DNA of 64,000 nucleotides from Hymenobacter arizonensis (GTDB lineage Bacteria; Bacteroidota; Bacteroidia; Cytophagales; Hymenobacteraceae). The notes below the pieces were generated by a model. It ran no database searches. It was not told where the DNA came from and saw only the letters and a program-made list of their open reading frames with translations. Each line of letters begins with the position of its first letter. Within the stretch, counting starts at the first letter, position 1. The translations under genes were made by a program, and so were the position numbers. This document shows, piece by piece, positions 8,581-15,798 of the stretch. The stretch covers positions 713,129 through 777,128 of the forward strand of contig NZ_FOXS01000002.1 of NCBI RefSeq assembly GCF_900115775.1. Reading direction: 5' to 3'.

Positions 8581-8760
8581 TCATGCTGGCGAAGGAAGCA
8601 CCCTGTCAAACCACAGCGACTCATGGCCTATGCAGCAGGTGTTCAGCTCCTCCTCTTGATTCGTGCTCCTACTCAACCGACAGTCAGCGTCATTTATGAT
8701 GAAGCGGTGCTACAAGAAACTTGGCTTACCGCTTCAACCACTCTTTGAGCTATTTGACAG
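8581..8760. other. gene-free stretch with a family C repeat fragment
   Basis: Bases 8579 to about 8602 (TGTCATGCTGGCGAAGGAAG) match one arm of the family C repeats at 18527, 19445 and 29051, with no partner arm nearby, so this is probably a decayed copy. A 67-codon open frame covering the area has no protein-like features. Confidence 0.45.
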
Positions 8761-8804
8761 ATAACAGAAAAGGCCCCACTTACCAGCGGGGCCTTTTCTG
8801 TTAT
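8761..8804. terminator. bidirectional hairpin terminator
   Basis: The perfect 17-bp stem (8761-8777 with 8788-8804) has A-rich and T-rich outer arms and a 10-base loop. It lies 65 bases past the stop of the minus-strand CPD-domain gene. Confidence 0.85.
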
Positions 8805-8868
8805 AGCTAAACCTAAAGCGTGGGAACAGCCGCTAAGTGCACAGCACATAAGCGGCTCCCGATAACTA

Positions 8869-9768
8869 TTACTTAAGCATGTCGACCTCAGCCTTAATCA
8901 TGGCGTTGTAGCGACGGCCTTGGCCGTTGGCCAGGGTGAGCAAGTTCCAACCCTTGCCGATGGTGTAGCTCCAGGTGCGGCTTTCCTTGAATTCGAAGGT
9001 GGGACGCATAATCTGGCCGTAGGGCGTGTAGTTGTCCATGAAGTTGGTGGTGTAGAATTTGTCACCACCCACAATCCATTCCATGGCCACAAAGAAGCCT
9101 TCCTCAGGAGCTGGAATATTGTACGTACTCAAGTCTATGGTGTACCACTCGCCACCGCGCGACGCCGACACAACTACGTTCTCCGTGAGCAGGTCGGTGT
9201 TGGGAGCGTTGTAGTTGCCATCGGCCTTATAAATACGGACGCGGAAGGGTTCGCGAGGGAAACCGTTTTCGCCGATGTAGAACGACACCGTGCGCACATT
9301 GCCTAACTTTTTCTGCTTCTCATTTTTCACGAAAAAAGCATATTGGCTGCCAGGCAAGCCCTGAATCATGCCCTCGCCGGGGTTATTCGAGCTAGAACCG
9401 AGCTCCAAGTTCTTCACCTTGCCGCCCTTCACTACCACGCCGCTCAGTTCAATCACCCGCTTCTTTAGCTCAATAATGAGGTCTTCGGTGCTGCCGCGTT
9501 TGATAAATAGTGCGCTGCGCTCGTAGCCCAACGTCATAACAATCAGCGAGTCTTGGCTGGTTTTTTCTAGGCCAGCTAATTGAAAATAGCCATATTCATT
9601 AGTAAGTGCTCCTGTCCCTTCTTCGCGCAGGCCAATGGAGGCGAATGGCACCGGGTCTTTGGTTTTAGCGTCTACTATACGGCCCGTAATACGGTTTTCC
9701 TGTGCCCAGCTCAGCGCTGGCAATAACAACAGAGCCCATAATGCTAGAAAAGGTAAGCGTTTCATCAT
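8869..9768 (-). CDS. secreted carboxypeptidase-regulatory-like domain protein (copy 1)
   Basis: The start is one of two adjacent ATGs (9768/9765) that begin a signal peptide ending in SWAQ; the frame is open a little further upstream. Residues about 24-110 are a CarboxypepD_reg-like beta-sandwich (ITGRIVDAKTKDPVPFAS, then ALTNEYGYF), as found at the N-terminus of TonB-dependent transporters. Residues about 125-299 are a second beta-rich domain whose function I do not know (GMIQGLPGSQYAFFVKN, RKVRIYKADG-like segments). No beta-barrel or T9SS sorting domain is visible. It is convergent with the hydrolase-like gene and has a close paralogue at 11905; the C-terminal domains are nearly identical over long stretches. 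Confidence 0.85.
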   Translation of the reverse strand: MMKRLPFLALWALLLLPALSWAQENRITGRIVDAKTKDPVPFASIGLREEGTGALTNEYGYFQLAGLEKTSQDSLIVMTLGYERSALFIKRGSTEDLIIELKKRVIELSGVVVKGGKVKNLELGSSSNNPGEGMIQGLPGSQYAFFVKNEKQKKLGNVRTVSFYIGENGFPREPFRVRIYKADGNYNAPNTDLLTENVVVSASRGGEWYTIDLSTYNIPAPEEGFFVAMEWIVGGDKFYTTNFMDNYTPYGQIMRPTFEFKESRTWSYTIGKGWNLLTLANGQGRRYNAMIKAEVDMLK

Positions 9769-9801
9769 TGCCAAAAAATAATATAATGGATGGTCGACTG
9801 G

Positions 9802-9809
9802 CAAATTTA
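9802..9809 (-). promoter_or_regulatory. -7 element of CPD-domain gene copy 1
   Basis: On the minus strand TAAATTTG matches TAnnTTTG. It lies 33 bases upstream of the first ATG. No -33 TTG at the usual spacing was found. Confidence 0.5.
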
Positions 9810-10318
9810 CAAATTCAAAGCCAATCCATCGCCATTGCCGCCCGATGAGAGCATTAATTGATTCGATGAATACAAATTGGTTTCGGCTAAGAGACAGCTA
9901 AGGTAAGGGTTTATTCTCACAGAAAAAGTTCTCAACTACTTGAAATAAAACCACTATATAAGCCAAGGAGTCACAAAATTTAAATATAGTAAAGTCCATC
10001 ATACAGTAGAAAAGCCACTATTCCTTTAGTCCAAATAAATTAAAGGGCGAGAATTTATTTTTTCATGAAATAAGAAAGGTGAAAATGAATAGCGACCTAA
10101 TCCAATATTTGTTCAGGCTGGCTTGATAAAATAGGTATGGCAAGGCTCTTCAAAGCTGGGTATAGAGGTCTGAATAGGAGCGTAATTAATTTAGTTTTTC
10201 AAGGGCCCTCGTTTCGCTTTTCACCAGCGGTGAGGCGGCCGGGTTTATGTTATTTTTTTGTGATGTGAGCTGTAGCTTATCTTGCGGGTTCTATAGCAAT
10301 ACGTATAGGATTTTTTAT
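9810..10318. other. AT-rich intergenic region between the two cassette copies
   Basis: About 500 bases are clearly richer in A and T than the surrounding genes and carry no protein-like open frame. The region must hold the promoters of both the minus-strand CPD gene and the plus-strand second hydrolase-like gene. I see no strong palindrome. The composition shift could mark an old junction of the duplication or a regulatory region. Confidence 0.5.
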
Positions 10319-11716
10319 ATGAAAAGGTGGTTTATTTGGGTTGTATTGCTGCTGAACGCATCTGGTGCCGACAGTACTGAAGCCCGTGCGGCAACAGCGC
10401 TAGCAGAAGTGCTACCGTTGGGAGGATTGTGGAAAGGAAAGCTGGCGGTTCTGGGTGGAGAGTTGGATTTGACCATTAGCATAGTGCCGCTGGCCGGCGA
10501 CAAGTATTTTGCAGCCCTCGACGTGCCTGCTCAGAAGGTGAGCCGGATGGCCACCGAAGTCACGGTGCGGGGCGATTCGGTGCTGTTGACCATTCCTGGA
10601 GTAGGTAGTAGCTATAACGCCCGCTACGATGCCACGCGGCGTGAGCTGAACGGAGTCTGGAACCAAAGCGGCGTAGTGTCGGCATTGGTGTTGCGGTATT
10701 TCCCCATGCCAACCGCTCAAGGGACGGGCACGCGTTTGGCGCCGCCTTACCGCGAAGAAGAGGTAATGTTCAACAACCCGGTGGCGCGGCTGAACCTGAG
10801 CGGCACCCTGACGGTGCCAGCAGGCCCGGGTCCGTTCCCGGCCGTGGTGCTGGTGAGCGACCTGGGGGCGCAGGACCGCGACGGCACCGTAGGCGACTAC
10901 CACCTGATGGGTTCCCTGGCCGACTATCTTACCCGCCGGGGCGTGGCCGTGTTGCGCTACGATGACCGCGGCGTGGGGCAGTCGGGTGGCAGCATCGCCA
11001 CAGCTACCACGGCCATGCTGGTCAGCGATGTGCAGGCCGCCATCAACTTTCTGCGCTCGCGGCTCGAAATAAATATTGCTCGGATTGGGGCCGTTGGGCA
11101 CGGCGAGGGCGCCAACGTGGCCTTGTTGGCCGCCGCGCAGCCGCTGCCGCCAGCCTTTGTGGTGTCTTTGGCCGGCTATGGTCTCACCGGAGAACAAACC
11201 CTTTTGCAGCAGCAAGTGGGCACTCAAAAGGCTAAGAATGTTAATCCGACGGTGGTGCAGGCGGCTTATGAGCGGCAGCGCACTATGTATGACATCATTC
11301 GGCTAACCAGCCCGGTGCAGGCCCAATCCATTGTGAGCAACATGCTGCGCCAGGACCAGCCCGACTTGGGTCCCGAAGCCGCCCAGAAAGCCGCGGCCGA
11401 GCTGCTCACGCCCTGGCAACGGTATTTCCTTTCCTTTGACCCCGTTGAAGAACTCAACCAGGTGCATTGCCCGGTGCTCCTGCTCAGCGGCACCAACGAC
11501 CTGGAGGCTCCTGCCGAACTCCACCAAACTGCCTTGGAAAAAGAGTTGAAAAGCAGCAACCGCTACACCACTGCTAAGCGCCTGAACGGCGTGAATCACC
11601 TCTTCCAACCCCCCAAAACGGAGTGGACGCTGATGAATGGCGAGATGCGGCCGCTGTTCTCGCCCGTGGCCCAGGAAACCATCAGGGCTTGGATGATGGG
11701 CCTGGGTAAGAAGTAA
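10319..11716 (+). CDS. secreted alpha/beta-hydrolase-like protein, nucleophile Ser replaced (copy 2)
   Basis: The ATG at 10319 begins a signal peptide (MKRWFIWVVLLL); the frame is open 24 codons further but without secretion features. The layout matches copy 1: N-terminal beta-rich domain (GGLWKGKLAVLGG), then an alpha/beta-hydrolase fold with RYDDRGVGQSGG. The nucleophile elbow is GHGEGA, with Gly262 in place of serine, while the acid (GTNDLEA) and histidine (GVNHLFQP) positions remain. Its length is 465 residues against 475 in copy 1. The shared loss of serine shows that it predates the duplication or was selected in both. It is convergent with a CPD-domain gene at 11905, as copy 1 is with 8869. 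Confidence 0.85.
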   Translation: MKRWFIWVVLLLNASGADSTEARAATALAEVLPLGGLWKGKLAVLGGELDLTISIVPLAGDKYFAALDVPAQKVSRMATEVTVRGDSVLLTIPGVGSSYNARYDATRRELNGVWNQSGVVSALVLRYFPMPTAQGTGTRLAPPYREEEVMFNNPVARLNLSGTLTVPAGPGPFPAVVLVSDLGAQDRDGTVGDYHLMGSLADYLTRRGVAVLRYDDRGVGQSGGSIATATTAMLVSDVQAAINFLRSRLEINIARIGAVGHGEGANVALLAAAQPLPPAFVVSLAGYGLTGEQTLLQQQVGTQKAKNVNPTVVQAAYERQRTMYDIIRLTSPVQAQSIVSNMLRQDQPDLGPEAAQKAAAELLTPWQRYFLSFDPVEELNQVHCPVLLLSGTNDLEAPAELHQTALEKELKSSNRYTTAKRLNGVNHLFQPPKTEWTLMNGEMRPLFSPVAQETIRAWMMGLGKK

Positions 11717-11828
11717 GCGCCTCGTGTCCTACGGCAGGCGCGGCGCTTTGGCTCGATGCTAGCAGCGGCGTAGCAGCAGGAAACGGCTTTCGTGAGTTAG
11801 CGCCTTATAATGCGAACCGCTTCGGCAC

Positions 11829-11868
11829 AAAAGAAGGCCCTGACTTACGCAAGTCAGGGCCTTCTTTT
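11829..11868. terminator. bidirectional hairpin terminator
   Basis: The perfect 18-bp stem (11829-11846 with 11851-11868) has the loop ACGC and A-rich/T-rich outer arms. It sits between two convergent genes and can serve both. Confidence 0.9.
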
Positions 11869-11904
11869 ATAGTAGCCAAGCCAATGTGAGGGCGAAGCAG
11901 GATT

Positions 11905-12804
11905 TTACTTAATCATGTCCACCTCGGCCTTAATCATGGCATTGTAGCGCAAGCCCTGGCCGTTGGCGGCGGTGATGAGGCTCCAGCCTTTGCCCATGGA
12001 GTAGTTCCAGGTGCGGCTCTCTTTGAATTCGAAGGTGGGGCGCATAATCTGGCCGTAGGGTGTGTAGTCGTCCATGAAATTGGTGGCGAAGAACTTGTCG
12101 CCGCTTACTACCCACTCCATGGCTACGAAGAAGCCTTCTTCCGGGGCCATGATGTTGTAGGGCGTGAGGTCGACGGTGTACCACTGGCCGCCCTGGGGAG
12201 CCGACACGACTACGTTTTCGGTGAGCAGGTCAGTGTTGGGGGCGTTGTAATTGCCGTCGGCTTTGTAGAGGCGCACCCGGAAGGGTTCGCGGGGGAAACC
12301 GTTTTCGCCAATGTAGAACGACACCGTGCGCACGTTGCCCAGTCTTTTCTTCTTGTCGTTTTTCACGAAGAAGGCATACTGGCTGCCGGGCAGGCCCTGT
12401 ATCATGCCTTCGCCGGGGTTGTCGGACTTGGCGCCGAGGCCCAGGTTTTTGACTTTGCCAGCTTTCACCACCACATTGCCCAGCGCTACGGCACGCTTGG
12501 CTACTTCAATGGTGAGGTTGGGCACGCTCACGCCGCGCTTCACTGCCACGGTTTTGCGGCCGTAGCCGAGGGCCACTACAATGAGCGAGTCTTCGGCATT
12601 TTTGCTGGGGGCGGGCACCACAAACTGGCCATGTTCGTTGCTAAGGGCTCCAATTTGCTCGTTTTTGAGGCCGACAGAAGTAAAGGGCAAGGGCTCCTTG
12701 GTGTCTTTGTCGACGATAACGCCTTTGATTTGAGCTTGCTGAGCCCAACCAGAAGTTGCAGTGGCAACTATAAATAATGCAATGAGAAGTAGTCTTGTAG
12801 GCAT
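11905..12804 (-). CDS. secreted carboxypeptidase-regulatory-like domain protein (copy 2)
   Basis: This is the paralogue of the gene at 8869. A signal peptide (MPTRLLLIALF, ending GWAQ) is followed by a CarboxypepD_reg-like domain (IKGVIVDKDTKEPLPFTS) to about residue 110, then the same unassigned beta-rich C-terminal domain, where whole blocks such as FYIGENGFPREPFRVRLYKA match copy 1 almost exactly. The N-terminal domain is more diverged, so the C-terminal domain is under stronger constraint. It is predicted to be periplasmic or surface-exposed; no sorting domain is visible. I infer that it works with the convergent hydrolase-like protein, from the duplicated pairing only. Confidence 0.85.
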   Translation of the reverse strand: MPTRLLLIALFIVATATSGWAQQAQIKGVIVDKDTKEPLPFTSVGLKNEQIGALSNEHGQFVVPAPSKNAEDSLIVVALGYGRKTVAVKRGVSVPNLTIEVAKRAVALGNVVVKAGKVKNLGLGAKSDNPGEGMIQGLPGSQYAFFVKNDKKKRLGNVRTVSFYIGENGFPREPFRVRLYKADGNYNAPNTDLLTENVVVSAPQGGQWYTVDLTPYNIMAPEEGFFVAMEWVVSGDKFFATNFMDDYTPYGQIMRPTFEFKESRTWNYSMGKGWSLITAANGQGLRYNAMIKAEVDMIK

Positions 12805-12824
12805 ATAGCGGTAGGTAAGAAGAA

Positions 12825-12832
12825 CAAAATTA
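12825..12832 (-). promoter_or_regulatory. -7 element of CPD-domain gene copy 2
   Basis: On the minus strand TAATTTTG matches TAnnTTTG. It lies 20 bases upstream of the ATG at 12804, close to the spacing seen for copy 1. Confidence 0.5.
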
Positions 12833-12979
12833 CAAATTCCTAGGCTGAAAGTTATTAGAAAATTTTAGGAAGCACAACCATTGCCGACAATGACAGGCGT
12901 GTCGACCCACTTGCTGGCCTGTTTTAGGACTTTTTAGGCCTTCAAAAAACTCTTAGCTGTCGGAAAGCGTTTGGTGGCG

Positions 12980-12987
12980 TACCTTTG
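12980..12987 (+). promoter_or_regulatory. -7 element of feoAB
   Basis: TACCTTTG matches TAnnTTTG exactly. It lies 45 bases before the chosen feoA start. Because a TTG inside it (12985) would be the longest possible start, the element argues for the downstream GTG instead. No -33 TTG is seen. Confidence 0.55.
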
Positions 12988-13032
12988 TTTGTATTCTTTC
13001 TAAATAAGCGTTTGCCTTTGTTTTTCCTGCCC

Positions 13033-13341
13033 GTGGCTTTATTCCGTCGTTCCTCCCCAGTTGTTGCGGCTGGTGCCGCTACTCGGCGCACTGCTAAAGA
13101 CCTGCGCTTGGGCGAAACCGGCACCATTTGCTGCCTGGAAGACCCGGAAATGGCGCTTAAGTTGTTGGAGATGGGCTGTGTGCCCGGCGTGAAGGTGCGG
13201 CTGAGCGGGCGGGCTCCCTTGGGCGACCCACTGATGCTGGTGCTCGGCGACCAGGAGTACACGTTGTCGGTTCGTGCGAGCGAGGCCGCCAATATTTTGC
13301 TGAAAGAGGAGGGCGCAGCGCATGGCGGCGGTAGTAAATAG
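13033..13341 (+). CDS. feoA: FeoA-domain protein
   Basis: FeoA is a small cytoplasmic SH3-like protein that supports the ferrous iron transporter FeoB. The domain spans about residues 22-92 (KDLRLGETGTICCLED, then LLEMGCVPGVKVRL and YTLSVRASEA). The GTG at 13033 is chosen because it lies downstream of the -7 element and leaves a short basic N-terminus; the frame is open to 12985, but that would overlap the promoter. The 102 residues slightly exceed the usual 75-85. It overlaps feoB by 20 bases in another frame, which implies translational coupling. Confidence 0.88.
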   Translation: MALFRRSSPVVAAGAATRRTAKDLRLGETGTICCLEDPEMALKLLEMGCVPGVKVRLSGRAPLGDPLMLVLGDQEYTLSVRASEAANILLKEEGAAHGGGSK

Positions 13342-15490
13342 CACAGCAACGGCAGAACCTATTGCCACGCAAGCCGGCCCGGCCACCAGCCAGCGGCCCC
13401 TGCGCATTGCGCTGATTGGCAACCCGAACAGCGGCAAAACCTCTCTATTCAACCAGCTCACCGGCCTCAACCAGAAGGTGGGCAACTTCCCGGGCGTGAC
13501 CGTGGACCGCAAGTCGGGCTTTGCGCAGCTCACGCCGGCCCAGCGGGCCGAGATTGTGGACCTGCCCGGCACGTACTCGCTCTACCCCAAGAGCCTGGAC
13601 GAGAAGGTGATTACCGACCTGCTCTACGACCGGGCTGCCGGCAACTACCCCGACTTTGTGGTGGTGACCGTGGACGCCAACAACCTGCGGCGCAGCCTGC
13701 TGCTCTTCACCCAACTCGGCGACCTGGGCCTGCCCGCCGTGCTGGCCCTGAACATGATGGACGTGGCCGAGCGCCACGGCGTCAACATTGACCTACCGGC
13801 CCTGGAGCGGGAGCTGGGCGTGCCCATCATTCCGATGAATGCGCGCAAGGGCATCGGGGTGGCGGCTCTCAAAATTGTGATGGCTCAGCGCCTCGATGCG
13901 CCGCCCGTGCGCTGCTGGGAGCCCGATGACAAGCTGCTGCCCCTGGTGCGGCAGATTCGCTACTACTTCGACCTGCACAATGACTACCTGGCGCTGCACT
14001 ACGCGCAGCAGTACCGCCACATTGGTTTCCTGAGTGCCGATGACAAAGCCCACCTGCAGGAGCTAACGCAGCAGTACAGCTTCGATGCCATGGCGCAGCA
14101 GGCGGCCGAAACCATTGCCCGCTACGCCCGCATCAACGAGATTCTGCTCGAAACCGTGACGGTGACGCGCACCGAAACCCGCGAGCCGGTGAGCAACCGC
14201 ATCGACAAGGTGCTCACGCACCGCATCGGCGGCTATCTGATTTTCTTGAGCATCCTGTTCCTGCTGTTTCAGGCCATTTTCGCTTGGGCGCAGTACCCCA
14301 TGGACTGGATAGACCTCGGGATTTCTACCCTGAGCGCGACCATCCAAGAGAACTTCAGCGGGCCGCTGGTGCGGCTGCTCACGGAGGGCGTGCTCGCCGG
14401 CCTGGGCGGGGTGCTGATATTCATTCCGCAGATTGCCCTGCTGTTTGGCTTTTTGGCGGTGCTGGAGGAAACGGGATACATGGCCCGCGTTACTTTCTTG
14501 ATGGACAAGCTCATGCGACCTTTTGGCTTGAGTGGCAAAAGCGTGGTGCCCATGATTTCGGGTCTCGCCTGTGCGGTGCCGGCCATCATGGGGGCGCGCA
14601 CTATTGAGAGCTGGAAGGACCGGATGATTACGATTTTCGTGACGCCGCTGATGTCGTGCTCGGCCCGAATCCCGGTGTACACGGTGCTGGTGGCGCTGGT
14701 GGTGCCCGACGAGGCCGCTTGGGGCATCTTCAACCTGCGCGGCGTGACCCTCATGGGCTTGTACCTGCTGGGCTTGTTCTCGGCGCTGGGCTCGGCCTGG
14801 GTGCTGAAAACGGTGCTGAAGGCGCGGGAGAGGAGCTACTTCATCATGGAGTTTCCGGTGTACCAGTGGCCGCGCTGGAAGAACGTAGGCCTCACCATTT
14901 ACCAGAAGGTGAAAGCCTTTGTGCTGCAGGCGGGCAAGGTGATTGTGGCCATTTCGGTGCTGCTGTGGGTGTTGGCCAGCTACGGCCCCGGCCAAAAGCA
15001 GGAAAACGCCGAGGCGCAGGTGCGGCAGCAGGTGGCCGCGCAAGGCTGGAATGACGATGAAGTAAGCCGCCGCGTGGCTTCGGCCCGCCTGGAGAATTCT
15101 TACGCCGGTTCGTTTGGGCGGGCACTGGAGCCGGCCATCCGCCCGCTGGGCTACGACTGGAAGATTGGCATTGCCCTGCTCACGTCGTTTGCGGCGCGCG
15201 AGGTGTTTGTGGGCACTATTTCGACCATCTACAGCGTAGGGCAGGATGCCGACATGGGCACGCTGCAAGAGAAGCTGCGGGCGGAGAAGGATGCGAATGG
15301 CCAGCCGTTTTTCACGCCGGCGCGGGCGTTTTCGCTGCTCGTATTCTACGTGTTTGCGATGCAGTGCATGAGCACGCTGGCCGTGACTTATCGCGAAACC
15401 AAGAACTGGAAGTGGCCGTTGGCCCAGCTCATCTACATGACCGGGCTGGCCTACGTGGCGGCGCTGGCGGTGTACCAGGTGCTGGCCTAA
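13322..15490 (+). CDS. feoB: ferrous iron transporter FeoB
   Basis: FeoB imports Fe2+ across the inner membrane using a G-protein domain. The N-terminal GTPase domain (about residues 28-190) shows G1 GNPNSGKTS, the FPGVTVD switch, G3 DLPGTYSL and G4 NMMD. The membrane part follows from about residue 300, with the two Gate motifs, including GxVxxFIPQI-like VLIFIPQIALLFGF and the conserved SGLACAVPAIMGAR with its candidate metal-binding cysteine. Its 722 residues are the normal length. The N-terminal 25 residues before the GTPase domain are a flexible extension. It forms an operon with overlapping feoA; no feoC is seen. Confidence 0.96.
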   Translation: MAAVVNSTATAEPIATQAGPATSQRPLRIALIGNPNSGKTSLFNQLTGLNQKVGNFPGVTVDRKSGFAQLTPAQRAEIVDLPGTYSLYPKSLDEKVITDLLYDRAAGNYPDFVVVTVDANNLRRSLLLFTQLGDLGLPAVLALNMMDVAERHGVNIDLPALERELGVPIIPMNARKGIGVAALKIVMAQRLDAPPVRCWEPDDKLLPLVRQIRYYFDLHNDYLALHYAQQYRHIGFLSADDKAHLQELTQQYSFDAMAQQAAETIARYARINEILLETVTVTRTETREPVSNRIDKVLTHRIGGYLIFLSILFLLFQAIFAWAQYPMDWIDLGISTLSATIQENFSGPLVRLLTEGVLAGLGGVLIFIPQIALLFGFLAVLEETGYMARVTFLMDKLMRPFGLSGKSVVPMISGLACAVPAIMGARTIESWKDRMITIFVTPLMSCSARIPVYTVLVALVVPDEAAWGIFNLRGVTLMGLYLLGLFSALGSAWVLKTVLKARERSYFIMEFPVYQWPRWKNVGLTIYQKVKAFVLQAGKVIVAISVLLWVLASYGPGQKQENAEAQVRQQVAAQGWNDDEVSRRVASARLENSYAGSFGRALEPAIRPLGYDWKIGIALLTSFAAREVFVGTISTIYSVGQDADMGTLQEKLRAEKDANGQPFFTPARAFSLLVFYVFAMQCMSTLAVTYRETKNWKWPLAQLIYMTGLAYVAALAVYQVLA

Positions 15491-15511
15491 TAAGAGGGCT
15501 TTGGGAAGTGG

Positions 15512-15605
15512 GTAGAGACGCAAAATATTGCGTCTCGTCGGCCGAGCCGTTGGGTTGTCGTTGGAGCATCGTTCAACGACGAGACGCAAAATATTGCGTC
15601 TCTAC
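15512..15605. repeat. intergenic palindrome, family B
   Basis: The outer arms GTAGAGACGCAAAATATTGC (from 15512) and its complement (ending 15605) enclose about 40 bases. Each arm contains its own near-palindrome GAGACGCAAAATATTGCGTC, so it could fold in two ways. It follows the feoB stop and may double as a transcription end. Confidence 0.75.
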
Positions 15606-15645
15606 ATCCTGTTCCCGAATTCAAAACTCGCTGTAAAAAGCAGAG

Positions 15646-15680
15646 TGTCCATTTTCAACAAGAGTGTCCATGATTGGACA
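15646..15680 (+). promoter_or_regulatory. candidate activator sites (TGTCCA palindrome and half-site)
   Basis: TGTCCATGATTGGACA (15665-15680) is a perfect 16-base palindrome, and a second TGTCCA half-site preceded by the same AGAG lies at 15646-15651. They sit about 70-100 bases upstream of a sigma-54-like promoter, the usual place for an NtrC-type activator. The obvious candidate is the sigma-54 regulator at 27620. This is inference from position and symmetry. Confidence 0.55.
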
Positions 15681-15746
15681 GATTTTGTACTTGAATATTT
15701 TTGTGTTTTAGCAAACAAACAATTGTAAATAAGCGCATTGCATAAA

Positions 15747-15763
15747 TGGCACGCGGCTTGGCA
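15747..15763 (+). promoter_or_regulatory. candidate sigma-54 (-24/-12) promoter of the export module
   Basis: TGGCACGCGGCTTGGCA carries the full -24 box TGGCACG and, after four bases, TTGG rather than the consensus TTGC at -12 (a GC is present one base later). It lies 35 bases before the adaptor ATG at 15799 and downstream of the TGTCCA palindrome. A sigma-54 activator gene occurs later in the same gene run, which fits. Confidence 0.6.
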
Positions 15764-15798
15764 ATACCTGTAGGAATCCTTCTCATTCCTGCACGAAA

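Noticed and set aside
8545-8748. A 67-codon plus-strand frame
   Set aside because: It overlaps a palindrome and a repeat fragment and has no homology-like features.
14063-15589. A 508-codon open frame on the minus strand opposite feoB
   Set aside because: It is His/Arg/Gln rich with no domain and follows from GC-rich third positions of feoB on the other strand. FeoB homology is complete, so the antisense frame is a shadow.
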